From contig CAYTAP010000060.1 of NCBI GenBank assembly GCA_964435775.1, positions 1 through 23,241 on the forward strand: 23,241 bases of DNA, given 5' to 3'. Made by a program: the position numbers and the translations under genes. Below, piece after piece: positions 14,537 through 22,513 of this stretch (the stretch's first letter is position 1; every line of letters begins with the position of its first letter). Source of the stretch: CAYTAP01 sp964435775. Its GTDB lineage: Bacteria; Planctomycetota; Phycisphaerae; Tepidisphaerales; Tepidisphaeraceae. Below the pieces are notes generated by a model. It was not told the DNA's origin. It saw only the letters and a program-made list of their open reading frames with translations, and did no database searches.

Positions 14537-15922
14537 ATGGCCGATTCCACGCTTGAACCTCGCTTCCCCCGATTGATCGTGGCGATTCAGGAGCCGCGGA
14601 TCGTGCTTGTGTGGCTGAGCCGGTTGCGCTGGCTGGCGGTGGTGGGGCAGATCGCGGCGGTCATCGTCGCGGTGGGGGGGCTGGGGATGTCGTTGCCGCT
14701 CTGGCCGATCGCATCGCTGATCGCGCTGACCTTCCTGAGCAATCTCCTCATCCTCCTCTGGATCAAATCGCAGTCACCCCCGGCGCTGGCGGTCCCGGCG
14801 AGCCTTGTGCTCGATGTGCTCATCCTGACGGCGCTGCTCTATCTCACCGGCGGGCCGACCAATCCATTCGCCATCCTCTATCTAGTCCATGTGACGATCG
14901 CCGTCGTGGCGCTGGGCGCGGTGTGGACATGGGGCGTCGTCGCGGCCGCCGCGCTGAGCTACGGCTTTCTCCTGTGGCGTCATCTTCCCCTCTCGCCGCT
15001 GCCATTATGGGCCAAGCAGATGGGCAACTGGACGGCGCTCGTGCTGGTCAGCGCGCTGATCACCTATTTCATCAGCCAGGTGACGCGTTCGCTTCGTCGG
15101 CGCGAGCGTGAATTGGCGCTATTGCACACCCGGGCGCAGCGCAGCGAGCAACTGGCGGCGCTGACGACGCTCGCCGCCGGGGCGGCGCATGAACTGGGGA
15201 CGCCGCTGGGGACGATCGCGATCGTCGCCCGCGAGATTCACGTGGCCGCCGAGACCGTGCTGGCCGATGCGGACGCCGCGATAGAGGCGGGCGCGACCGG
15301 CGTCGCGGCGGGGCACTGCGGCGCCGGCGGTTGCGCTGTGGCCGCGCATATTGTCGATGATGCGCTGCTCATCCGCCGACAGGTGGACCGATGCCGCGCC
15401 ATCCTGGATCGGATGCGCGTCGATCTCGGCGAAGACGCCGCGCACGGCATTCATCCCCAGCCGCTGGGTGATCTGATCGCGGAGGTGCGCCATGCGCTGC
15501 CCGACGCCCGCCAGGCGCGGCTGGTCATCGAGGGGGAACTCCCATCGGATTGGGTGATCCGTCGCTCCCGCGCCATTGAGCAGGCGCTGGGCGTGCTCAT
15601 CGGCAATGCCTTCGATGCCTCGAGCGCCTCGCAACCGGTGGCGCTTCGCGTGGCGCGCAAAGGAGGTCGGGTGACGTTTCAGGTGATGGATCGCGGGGTT
15701 GGGATGCCGCCGGAGGTGCTGCGCCGCGTCGGCGAACCCTTCTTCACGACCAAGGCACCGGGGCACGGCATGGGGCTGGGCATCTTCCTCGTGCGTCTGG
15801 TGGCCGAGCGGCATGGCGGCACGCTCCATTTTGATTCGCGTCCCCATCATGGCACGACCACCACACTTGATCTCGATGCCGATGAAGTGCTGGTCGATGA
15901 GGCTGTTGTCAGTGCGCGGTGA
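14537..15922 (+). CDS. RegB/PrrB-like redox-sensing histidine kinase
   Basis: An inner-membrane sensor kinase of 461 residues from the ATG at 14537. The first ~180 residues hold about six hydrophobic segments. GGPTNPF at 105-111 is the quinone-binding GGxxNPF signature of RegB. AAHELGTPLGTI gives phospho-acceptor His218. QVDRCRAIL with Cys286 corresponds to the redox-active Cys265 of Rhodobacter RegB. The ATP-binding domain shows an N-box GNAFDAS (about 356-362), DRGVGMPP (about 385-392) and a GHGMGLGIF lid (about 409-417). Unusually, His to Cys spans 68 residues rather than the usual 40, because an insertion of about 28 residues carries HCGAGGC (260-266). The RegA-type regulator lies downstream. 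It probably controls genes according to the quinone or oxygen state. Confidence 0.92.
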   Translation: MADSTLEPRFPRLIVAIQEPRIVLVWLSRLRWLAVVGQIAAVIVAVGGLGMSLPLWPIASLIALTFLSNLLILLWIKSQSPPALAVPASLVLDVLILTALLYLTGGPTNPFAILYLVHVTIAVVALGAVWTWGVVAAAALSYGFLLWRHLPLSPLPLWAKQMGNWTALVLVSALITYFISQVTRSLRRRERELALLHTRAQRSEQLAALTTLAAGAAHELGTPLGTIAIVAREIHVAAETVLADADAAIEAGATGVAAGHCGAGGCAVAAHIVDDALLIRRQVDRCRAILDRMRVDLGEDAAHGIHPQPLGDLIAEVRHALPDARQARLVIEGELPSDWVIRRSRAIEQALGVLIGNAFDASSASQPVALRVARKGGRVTFQVMDRGVGMPPEVLRRVGEPFFTTKAPGHGMGLGIFLVRLVAERHGGTLHFDSRPHHGTTTTLDLDADEVLVDEAVVSAR

Positions 15923-16073
15923 GAGCGTAAAGACCGATGGAATGCCGAGTACGACGTGGCAACGGCGGCCCGCCCTTGTGTTCCTATGCACAGGAATCCA
16001 CTGGCCGCAGCCGACCGATGCAGGCAGAACAGTGAGGCGGTTTCAGTGTTATGACCATGCCCGTGGAGGCGCC

Positions 16074-16110
16074 GGGAGTACCCCGCTCATGGGCGAGCCG
16101 CCCATGCCAC
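16074..16110. repeat. Paired hairpins: AGTA hairpin plus CATGGGCG hairpin
   Basis: GGG-AGTA-CCC at 16074-16083 is followed by a perfect 8-bp hairpin at 16088-16106 (CATGGGCG, loop AGC, CGCCCATG) and CCAC. It resembles 10871-10913, with a compensatory C-G to T-A change in the stem. It sits between the kinase and response regulator genes. Confidence 0.7.
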
Positions 16111-16194
16111 TTCAATCGAGCCCGTGCGGCTGATTGAACGCATCACCACGACGACGCGACAATTGGTTTCGACCCGCGTCATGGAGCGACTACA

Positions 16195-16749
16195 ATGAAT
16201 CGTATGACTCCAGTACATCCAACACCGATTCGGATTCTTGTGGTGGACGATGACACGGCTTTCCGCGAGCGGCTCGTCCGCGCGTTCATATCACGCAAGT
16301 TCGATGCCCACGGAGCGGCCGGTTCGGTCGAGGCGCTCGCGGTGGCGGCGCGGGTCAAGCCGCAGCGCGCGGTGGTCGATCTGCGCATGCCGGGGGATTC
16401 CGGCCTGGATGTGGTCAGCCAGTTGATCGAACTTGATGCGTCGATGAAGATCGTCATCCTGACGGGATACGGCTCGATCGCCACGGCGGTGGAGGCGGTT
16501 CATCGCGGGGCGCTGGACTATTTGACCAAGCCGGCTGACGCCGATCAGATTCTGGCGGCGTTCACGAAGGATCACGATGCGGCCGTCCAGCCTCCCTCGC
16601 CGATTCCCTCCCTGGCGCGCGTGGAATGGGAACACATGCAGCGCATCCTGACCGATTGCGGCAACAACATTTCCGAAGCGGCCCGTCGGCTGGGCATCCA
16701 TCGCCGCAGCCTTCAGCGCAAGCTGGGTAAGCTGCCCCCCAATGAATGA
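16195..16749 (+). CDS. RegA/PrrA/ActR-type response regulator
   Basis: A 184-residue DNA-binding response regulator, the partner expected for the RegB-like kinase upstream. The receiver domain has acidic Asp18-Asp20 (VVDDD), phospho-acceptor Asp62 (VVDLRMPG), Thr90 (ILTGYGSIATAV) and Lys112 (YLTKPADAD). A proline-rich linker (PPSPIPS, 133-139) leads to RVEWEHMQRIL and a Fis-type helix-turn-helix at about 157-178 (NISEAARRLGIHRRSLQRKL), both classic RegA features. The length is the family norm. The ATG at 16195 follows GGAG by eight bases; an internal ATG three codons later is possible. A 272-base gap with a repeat separates it from the kinase gene, so it may have its own promoter. An alpha-proteobacterial-style redox regulator is notable in this background. 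Confidence 0.93.
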   Translation: MNRMTPVHPTPIRILVVDDDTAFRERLVRAFISRKFDAHGAAGSVEALAVAARVKPQRAVVDLRMPGDSGLDVVSQLIELDASMKIVILTGYGSIATAVEAVHRGALDYLTKPADADQILAAFTKDHDAAVQPPSPIPSLARVEWEHMQRILTDCGNNISEAARRLGIHRRSLQRKLGKLPPNE

Positions 16750-16919
16750 ACTCATCGCGCATCCAATCGCAACGCGCGCGATATGCAATTTGACGCCGAC
16801 CTTCGAATGGGTATATCGTCGGCGGGCGGGGATTGAGCTCTGATCTTGCCATGCCGTCACAAGGCGCGACGGAATTTTTGCCGATAGCTGAGCATTCTTC
16901 AACCAGACAGGAAGCACAA

Positions 16920-17921
16920 ATGAAAGCCAATGCAATCGTTTTCGAGGCCGAAAAAAAGGTGGTTTTACGGGAGATTGATCTTCCGGAAATGCGTGATGAT
17001 GAGTTGCTGGTTCGCAACCGGGTCAGCGGCATCAGCATCGGCACGGAGCGCTGGGCGCTCTTGGGTCGCCGGCATGAAATGAAGTATCCCCTGGTCACGG
17101 GATACCTCGGCGTCGGTGTGATTGAACGCGTGGGGTCGGCCGTCAAGGCATTCGACAAGGGGCAGCGCGTGTTGTTCACCAGCGCCCGACCGTCGGAGCC
17201 TTATGCCTCGCACAGTTGGATGGGCACGCACAGCGCCGTGGCGGTGGTGCCCACGACGATCGCCGACGATTGGCCTCCTTATGTGTGCCGGATCCCCGAT
17301 GGCGTTGATGACACGGCCGCCGCGATGAGCGGGTTGCTCGCCGTCGCGGTGCAGGGGGCGGACATGGTGAAAGTGACGAGCAAGTCCGTTGCGCTGGTGT
17401 TGGGCGTGGGGATGATCGGACAATGCTCGGCGCAGGTGCTCCGCGCCAAGGGGGCGCGGGTGATCGTCGCGGACAAGACCGCATCGCGCGTCGCGCTGGC
17501 GATCTCGCACGGCGCCGATGGCGGCGTCACCCTCGGCGATGGACCGATCGCGCCGCAGCTCAAGGCGATCTTGCCCGAGGCGGGCGCGGATATTGTCGTC
17601 GATACGACCAGCGTCGCGGCGGTCGTTCAGCAGTTGACGCCTCTGGTTCGTCCTCGCGGGCAGATCCTGCTTCAAGGGTATTACCCCGGTTTGACGGCAT
17701 TCGATCTTGACACGCTGCACATTCGCCGGCCGACGATTTCCGTGGCGTGCTCGATGGACATCCGGTCGCAGGAATACGCGTTTCGTCTCGTCCGTGACGG
17801 GCACGCCAACGTTGGTTCGCTCTGCACGCACCGCTACGCCGCTGCCGACGCGGCCAAGGCGTACGACGCGGTTTTGAATCCCCCTCCGGACCTTCTGGGC
17901 GCTGTCATTGATTGGCAATAG
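16920..17921 (+). CDS. Medium-chain dehydrogenase without zinc ligands
   Basis: An NAD(P)-dependent oxidoreductase-like protein of 333 residues, substrate unknown. The GroES-like N-terminal domain carries SGISIGTE (36-43), the motif of the BchC-like branch of the MDR superfamily, in place of the zinc-binding Cys segment. The usual GHE is replaced by GYLGVG (61-66), so catalytic zinc is unlikely. A Rossmann fold follows, with LVLGVGMIGQCSAQVL and ADK at the end of the second strand. The ATG at 16920 lies six bases after AGGAAG; in-frame starts further upstream are poorly supported. The next gene is a second MDR enzyme 65 bases downstream on the same strand, so the two may be co-transcribed and act in one pathway. 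Confidence 0.85.
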   Translation: MKANAIVFEAEKKVVLREIDLPEMRDDELLVRNRVSGISIGTERWALLGRRHEMKYPLVTGYLGVGVIERVGSAVKAFDKGQRVLFTSARPSEPYASHSWMGTHSAVAVVPTTIADDWPPYVCRIPDGVDDTAAAMSGLLAVAVQGADMVKVTSKSVALVLGVGMIGQCSAQVLRAKGARVIVADKTASRVALAISHGADGGVTLGDGPIAPQLKAILPEAGADIVVDTTSVAAVVQQLTPLVRPRGQILLQGYYPGLTAFDLDTLHIRRPTISVACSMDIRSQEYAFRLVRDGHANVGSLCTHRYAAADAAKAYDAVLNPPPDLLGAVIDWQ

Positions 17922-17986
17922 GGCGCGTCCGGCGGCGGCGGCGCGGTGCTGTGCGTGTGGTGCGGTGAGGTGAAAGGAAGAGGGTC

Positions 17987-19063
17987 ATGGCCGATCAGGC
18001 GCCGCGGATGATGCGGGCGATTGTTGTGGAGCGTCCAGGTGAGTTGCGGTTGCGCGACGATGTTCCCGTGCCCACGCCTGGCGACTTTGAGGCGCTCGTC
18101 CGCATTGAGGCGTGCGGCGTCTGTTCGAGCACGGATCGGCACATCATCGACGGGACGATGTGCCATCACCCGGCCGATGCATACCCGGCGATCCTCGGGC
18201 ATGAAGGCGTCGGCGTGGTCGTGGCGGTGGGCAGGCAGGTGAAAAAGTTCAAGGTGGGGGATCGCGTGACGCGCCCGGCGGCGATCTGGCCTGGGACCAA
18301 GTCATCCAGTGGGCTCTGGAGCGCCTGGGGCGGTTTCGCGGAATATGGCGTGGTCCGCGACGGGCCGGCGCTGGCGGCGTCGGGCGATCTTGCCGCCGGT
18401 GGCGACTACACCATGTTGCGACAAAACGTTGTGCCCGCCGGCATTTCTCCGGCGGATGCGTCGCTGGCGATCAGTGTCAGTGAAATCGCCAGTTGGATGT
18501 GGAAACTCGGGCCGGTGGGGGGGAAATCGCTGGCCGTCATGGGCACCGGCTTCGCGGCGCTGGCGATGGTGATCCTCGCCAAGCTGGCCGGTGCAGGGCC
18601 GATCGTCGTCCTGGGGCGACGCGATGAACGATTAGCCCACGCGCGCCGCTGTGGCGCAGATGCGACCATCAACATCACCTGTGAGTCGGATATCCGCGGC
18701 GTCGTTCACCGCGTGACCCAGGGGGGCGCGGACTATGCCGCCGAGGCGACGGGTGTCGATGCGATGCTCGTGCATGTGTTGGAAAGCCTGCGTCCCGGCG
18801 GAATGGCCGCGATTTACGGCGCGCCGCGGGATTATCGTTACACGCTTCCCCTTCGCAGCGCCGGCGGCGAGTTCTCATTGCGCCTCATCAATGCCGATGA
18901 GCACCTCGCGTATGCCCATGTGTGTGATCTGCTGTCGCGCCAGGTGATCGACGCGACACTCCTGCGAAGCCACGTCTGGCATGGCATTCAATCCGTGCCC
19001 GGCGCCTTCGACACGGTGGCGCGGGGCGAAGTGTCCAAGGGGATAGTGGTGTTCGATTCCTGA
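17987..19063 (+). CDS. Zinc-dependent medium-chain alcohol/polyol dehydrogenase
   Basis: A cytoplasmic NAD(P)-dependent dehydrogenase of 358 residues acting on an unidentified alcohol or polyol. Catalytic zinc ligands are visible: Cys46 in ACGVCSSTD (42-50) and His72-Glu73 in ILGHEGVG. The structural zinc lobe with its four cysteines is missing: after DRVTRPA the chain goes straight to WSAWGGFAEYGVV (about 111-123). The Rossmann domain has VMGTGFAALAMVILAK and GRRDERL. The ATG follows GGAAGAGGGTC. It probably forms an operon with the zinc-less homolog upstream. The nearest broad matches by motif are threonine or sorbitol dehydrogenase-like proteins, but the specificity cannot be read from sequence. 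Confidence 0.88.
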   Translation: MADQAPRMMRAIVVERPGELRLRDDVPVPTPGDFEALVRIEACGVCSSTDRHIIDGTMCHHPADAYPAILGHEGVGVVVAVGRQVKKFKVGDRVTRPAAIWPGTKSSSGLWSAWGGFAEYGVVRDGPALAASGDLAAGGDYTMLRQNVVPAGISPADASLAISVSEIASWMWKLGPVGGKSLAVMGTGFAALAMVILAKLAGAGPIVVLGRRDERLAHARRCGADATINITCESDIRGVVHRVTQGGADYAAEATGVDAMLVHVLESLRPGGMAAIYGAPRDYRYTLPLRSAGGEFSLRLINADEHLAYAHVCDLLSRQVIDATLLRSHVWHGIQSVPGAFDTVARGEVSKGIVVFDS

Positions 19064-19099
19064 TGGATGCGAGTCGAGTTTCGGGAAGTCAGGCGTTGG

Positions 19100-20158
19100 T
19101 CACTTCCCCTTGCCCCATTGCTTGAGCAATGCCTGGACATTGGGTTGATTGGGGTTCAGCTTCAAACTTTCGCGCCACATGGCGACTGCGGCGGCGACTT
19201 TGGCGTTGTCCAGATCAAGACCATCCCGGTATTCGAGAATTCTCACATGGGCGATCTCGTTCATCGCGGGGTAATAGCGGTGGTCCAGTTCCAGCGCGCG
19301 TTGGTATTCCCGGATGGCCGGTTCGAATGCCTTGCTCATCACCAGCGCATCGCCCAGTCGCTTGTGCGCCAATGGCGTGTCCGAGAGCGCCAGCGACTGG
19401 CGCAGCGCCGTGGCCGCTTCATTGGCGCGGTTTTGCAGAATGAGATTGCTGCCGAGGTTCAACAGCGTCGTGCTCGATTTTCCGTCGAGTTCGATGGATT
19501 CACGATACGCGTGCTCGGCATCGGCGTACTGCCCCAGCGCATCGAGCGCCACACCATAATTGGCGAACGCGGCGGCGGAGGTTTTATCGATCACCGTCGC
19601 CCGCTTGAGATATTCCGCCGCCTCTTTCGGATCATTCTCAGAAAGGTACACCAGACCAAGATTCATGTTGGCGCTGGCGTTGTGAGGATCGAGCCGCAGC
19701 GATTGGAGATAGCTGGCGGCTGATTCCTTCAGTCGATCGAGAAGCTGATAACTCATCCCCAGCTTGTAAAAGTTGTTGGCGTTGTAGGGATCGAGATGGG
19801 TCAGCGCCTCGTATTGATCGGCCGCCTTGGCGGTGAGTCCTTTATCGTAATACAGATCCCCCAGCACCGCGCGGGCCATCGTCAGGTCGGGGTTGGCTTT
19901 GATCGCGCCGCTCAAGGTGGCGATCGCGGCGTCCTTCTGGCCCGCCCTCGCTTCGTGCAGGCCTCGGACGTAATCCTGTGACCCCTGCGGCGGCGTTGCA
20001 GCGCCTTCACCGGCGCATCCGGCCAAGGCGCCCGCAAGAGACACCGCAAGCCCGAGGAATGCCGCGCGCCGCCGCGCATGCCCAGGTGCCTTCATTGCGC
20101 CGGTATGCCGCGAGGGTTTGTTTCGCGGCGTGGTTGGATCGCGTCGTTCGTTGCTCAC
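19100..20158 (-). CDS. TPR-repeat lipoprotein
   Basis: A probable envelope lipoprotein built of about eight tetratricopeptide repeats, usually scaffolds for protein complexes. The 352-residue form starts at a GTG (20158) directly after a strong GGAAGGAG; the next ATG (20095) has no ribosome-binding site, so GTG is preferred and leaves a 21-residue leader before the signal peptide. The signal core AAFLGLAVSLAGALAGC ends in a lipobox with Cys48. Thirty-four-residue TPR units then run from about 62 to 350, with motifs such as LGDLYYDKG, LGMSYQLLDR, LGLVYLSEND and ALELDHR. It is convergent with the dehydrogenase gene and divergent from the FAD-reductase-like gene. The exact partner is unknown. 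Confidence 0.88.
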   Translation of the reverse strand: MSNERRDPTTPRNKPSRHTGAMKAPGHARRRAAFLGLAVSLAGALAGCAGEGAATPPQGSQDYVRGLHEARAGQKDAAIATLSGAIKANPDLTMARAVLGDLYYDKGLTAKAADQYEALTHLDPYNANNFYKLGMSYQLLDRLKESAASYLQSLRLDPHNASANMNLGLVYLSENDPKEAAEYLKRATVIDKTSAAAFANYGVALDALGQYADAEHAYRESIELDGKSSTTLLNLGSNLILQNRANEAATALRQSLALSDTPLAHKRLGDALVMSKAFEPAIREYQRALELDHRYYPAMNEIAHVRILEYRDGLDLDNAKVAAAVAMWRESLKLNPNQPNVQALLKQWGKGK

Positions 20159-20353
20159 CTCGCTCCTTCCTGAAGAGTTTGATGGTGCGACTATACGGGC
20201 TTGAAGTTGAAATCGTCAAAAAGTCCTCCATGCTTTACAGGTGCGCCGCCGCCGCCAGGTGTTGGCGAAACGATAAAGACGACGCGGCCGCGGATCACCG
20301 CGCGGGTGCGGCGCTCGTACCGTGCGCGCATTCGGCTATGATCCAAGGCACGA

Positions 20354-21493
20354 ATGTCCAGGACGGAAATCCAACTCGATGTATTGGTGTTTGGGGAGCA
20401 TCCGGCCACCTATGTCACCGCGACCCTGCTCCGGCTGAACAGCGACCTTCGTGTGGTTCATGCCACCATTCCTGGCGAGCACTCGATGGATCGCATCTCC
20501 TTGCTTAACCCACGGTTTTTCGAGCTCAACGAAGTGCTGTCGCCGCTACGACGGACGCTTGGACTGACCCACTATCATGGGATGCGGTTCCTGTCGGATG
20601 ATGGCGAGACCCGTTCCGCGTACCACTCCAAGGCGGCGGTCTGTCATGGCGTGTCGTATCAGGAGTTGCGAAAGCAGTTGCGGGCGCTCGCCGACGAGCA
20701 TGGCGTGCAGTTCATGGCGCCCCGGCAACTGGAGATTCACGGCATTGATGAGGAAGGCGTTCGACTGTCGCTGGGCGAATCGATCATCCGCGCCAAGATG
20801 CTGATGGTGGGGGGCAAGCTTCCCAAACATCAGCAAAAGCAATTGGGAATTCCCGCAGACTGGCCGCCGGATGTCCTGCGGCAATACAGCTTCATCCGCC
20901 TGCCGGTCGGGCAAAGTTTGGATGACGCCAGCACATCTTCGAACATCATCATGAATCTGAATTTGAACCGGCAACTCTGGCTTGGCTGGTTCATGGCTCA
21001 TGAGGACCATGTTCAACTGGCGGTGGAACATCCCATCGAAGCGACCGGCGGGGAGTCATCATCGGCGCTGATGGCGCATTGGGGCAATGTGCTTGGCGGG
21101 CATGGCGTGTTGAAGAGAGACGTGAAGCTGCACTTGGACACGATGCGTTCGATGCCTCAGCCTTTCGCGGGGGCGCTGGCGCATGAAGGCGTGGCCAACC
21201 GAACGCTCCTGATCGGACCGGCGGGGGGATTTTTCTCGGCGTATGGAGAGGATCTTTATCCGAACTGCTGGTCGGCGGTGTACGCGGCGGATGTGGGGCG
21301 AAAGGCGCTGAAGGAAAAGCATCTGCAGGATGCCTTGCATCCCTATCGCCATCGCTGGCGCACGACGGTGGGTCATTACCTTCGCGGGCCGCAGCAGGAC
21401 CTTCGATTTCTGTTGCCGCTCGTGTATCGCAATCCGGTGATGACCGATCGGTTGGCCGAGTCCATTTTGACGGGCAAGAGCGTGGTTCGATGA
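20354..21493 (+). CDS. Degenerate FAD-dependent reductase-like protein
   Basis: A 379-residue protein with the outline of the geranylgeranyl-reductase/FAD-oxidoreductase family but altered cofactor motifs. The N-terminal strand LDVLVFGEHPATYVTATLLR (8-27) sits where GxGxxG should be and reads GEHPAT. The second FAD region LLIGPAGGFFSAYGEDLYPN (285-304) keeps the shape of the GD-A-G motif but has Pro in place of the usual Asp, followed by a helix (AVYAADVGRKAL). The C-terminus resembles the family's tail. The ATG follows AAGG by about six bases. It may have lost FAD binding or be a divergent lineage. It shares a divergent promoter region with the TPR lipoprotein gene. Confidence 0.6.
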   Translation: MSRTEIQLDVLVFGEHPATYVTATLLRLNSDLRVVHATIPGEHSMDRISLLNPRFFELNEVLSPLRRTLGLTHYHGMRFLSDDGETRSAYHSKAAVCHGVSYQELRKQLRALADEHGVQFMAPRQLEIHGIDEEGVRLSLGESIIRAKMLMVGGKLPKHQQKQLGIPADWPPDVLRQYSFIRLPVGQSLDDASTSSNIIMNLNLNRQLWLGWFMAHEDHVQLAVEHPIEATGGESSSALMAHWGNVLGGHGVLKRDVKLHLDTMRSMPQPFAGALAHEGVANRTLLIGPAGGFFSAYGEDLYPNCWSAVYAADVGRKALKEKHLQDALHPYRHRWRTTVGHYLRGPQQDLRFLLPLVYRNPVMTDRLAESILTGKSVVR

Positions 21494-21988
21494 ATGATTG
21501 GTGCGATGAGCGACAGCGATGAGTCGCACCGGATCGCGGTCGAGCGGCGCGGGTGCTGGGCAACAATCGCCTGCTCATTCGTCCTCACGGCATGATCTGC
21601 CGGTCCGATAACCTGTCGTCCCATAAAATCACCTCTGCGTTAGCTGTCGGGTTAATCCGATTGGCTAAATGAGCCAAAATGGTTAAAATAGGTAACTTCA
21701 AGAGGGGCAAAAAAAGTTATTGGACGGGATTATTTTTGCGCGGTTCAGGGGTGTTAACGGCATAATTCGTTTGTGGGAAAGCAATTGCGATTGAAATCCG
21801 GCATGGGTGCGGCGCTCAAGAACAAGCAGAATCATCGTCGATATCTTCAGTATCAACGGTACGACTCGCTGCCAGCGGGCATCGGTTGATGACGGGACGG
21901 TGGAAACGTCACGGGTGTGCAAGCCGGTGCGGCCGGACGGCCGGGCAGGTCGCCTGCATCAGCTTAAGTTATTTAGACGGGGTACGTT
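21494..21988. other. Gene-free region upstream of flgM
   Basis: A 495-base region with no convincing gene. It contains an AT-rich stretch (about 21640-21770), a perfect 6-bp palindrome TTGGCT/AGCCAA at 21661-21677, and short GC-rich hairpins near the flgM start (for example GCAGG-TCG-CCTGC at 21945-21957). I recognise no riboswitch and no clear flagellar-type promoter. Confidence 0.6.
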
Positions 21989-22273
21989 ATGAGCATCAAT
22001 TCAATTGGAAGCAGCGGGTCCGCTTCACCGGTTCAGAAACTGACGAACAAGCCGATCCAGAAGGATATCCCAGCAGACGCGCCGCGTCAGTTGCCGATCA
22101 CCGACAAGCTGGAGTTATCGGGCATGAGCCACCTGCTCAAGGCGTTGAAAACCAACGACATCCGGGCTGACAAGGTTGCGGAGATCAAAGGGCAGATCGA
22201 CGCGGGGGCGTATGAAAGCGATGAGAAGCTCGACATTGCGACGGATCGGTTGCTCGATGATCTGTTGAAGTAA
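21989..22273 (+). CDS. flgM: Anti-sigma-28 factor FlgM
   Basis: A 94-residue regulator that binds the flagellar sigma factor FliA until it is exported through the flagellar secretion apparatus. The conserved C-terminal part (57-94) reads DIRADKVAEIKGQIDAGAY and then IATDRLLDDLL, the standard FlgM sigma-binding helices. The N-terminal half is low-complexity and probably disordered, as is typical, and DKLELSG (39-45) matches the linker motif. The ATG at 21989 has a weak GGGG ribosome site. No other flagellar gene is in the window, so it is isolated here; a hairpin follows 24 bases after the stop. Confidence 0.88.
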   Translation: MSINSIGSSGSASPVQKLTNKPIQKDIPADAPRQLPITDKLELSGMSHLLKALKTNDIRADKVAEIKGQIDAGAYESDEKLDIATDRLLDDLLK

Positions 22274-22297
22274 TCGATTAAGGTTTCAATGCACCGC

Positions 22298-22341
22298 ATA
22301 CGCAAGCGCTCACCCGTCCCGTCGGGTGAGCGTTTGCGTAT
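22298..22341 (+). terminator. Strong hairpin after flgM
   Basis: Two 19-base arms (22298-22316 and 22323-22341), starting ATACGCAAGCGCTCACCCG, pair with one G-T wobble around the loop TCCCGT. It starts 24 bases after the flgM stop. No T-run follows, so it may terminate weakly or protect the transcript end. Confidence 0.6.
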
Positions 22342-22513
22342 ACGCATTTGTGGGGGGCGCATGCGATGGCGGATTAGAGCGCGATGAGGAAAGTTCGGTC
22401 GTGGTCTCAACATTAGATTTTTGTTGCCCGCCGAGCGTGCTCGACGGTAGGATGAACAGCAGGGTTCGCCCGGTGCGAACCATCACGTCTATGTCCTTTT
22501 AGGTGAGGTGCCT

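Noticed and set aside
16794..16824. CGCCGAC/GTCGGCG hairpin after the RegA-type gene
   Set aside because: A 7-bp stem with a 17-base loop and no T-run; could be chance in GC-rich DNA.
19083..19108. Hairpin GGGAAGT/ACTTCCC between the convergent dehydrogenase and TPR genes
   Set aside because: A 7-bp stem with a 12-base loop and no T-run, overlapping the TPR gene's stop; too weak to call a terminator.
21882..21988. Riboswitch in the flgM leader (c-di-GMP type considered)
   Set aside because: Short GC-rich stems are present but the conserved bases of known classes are not.
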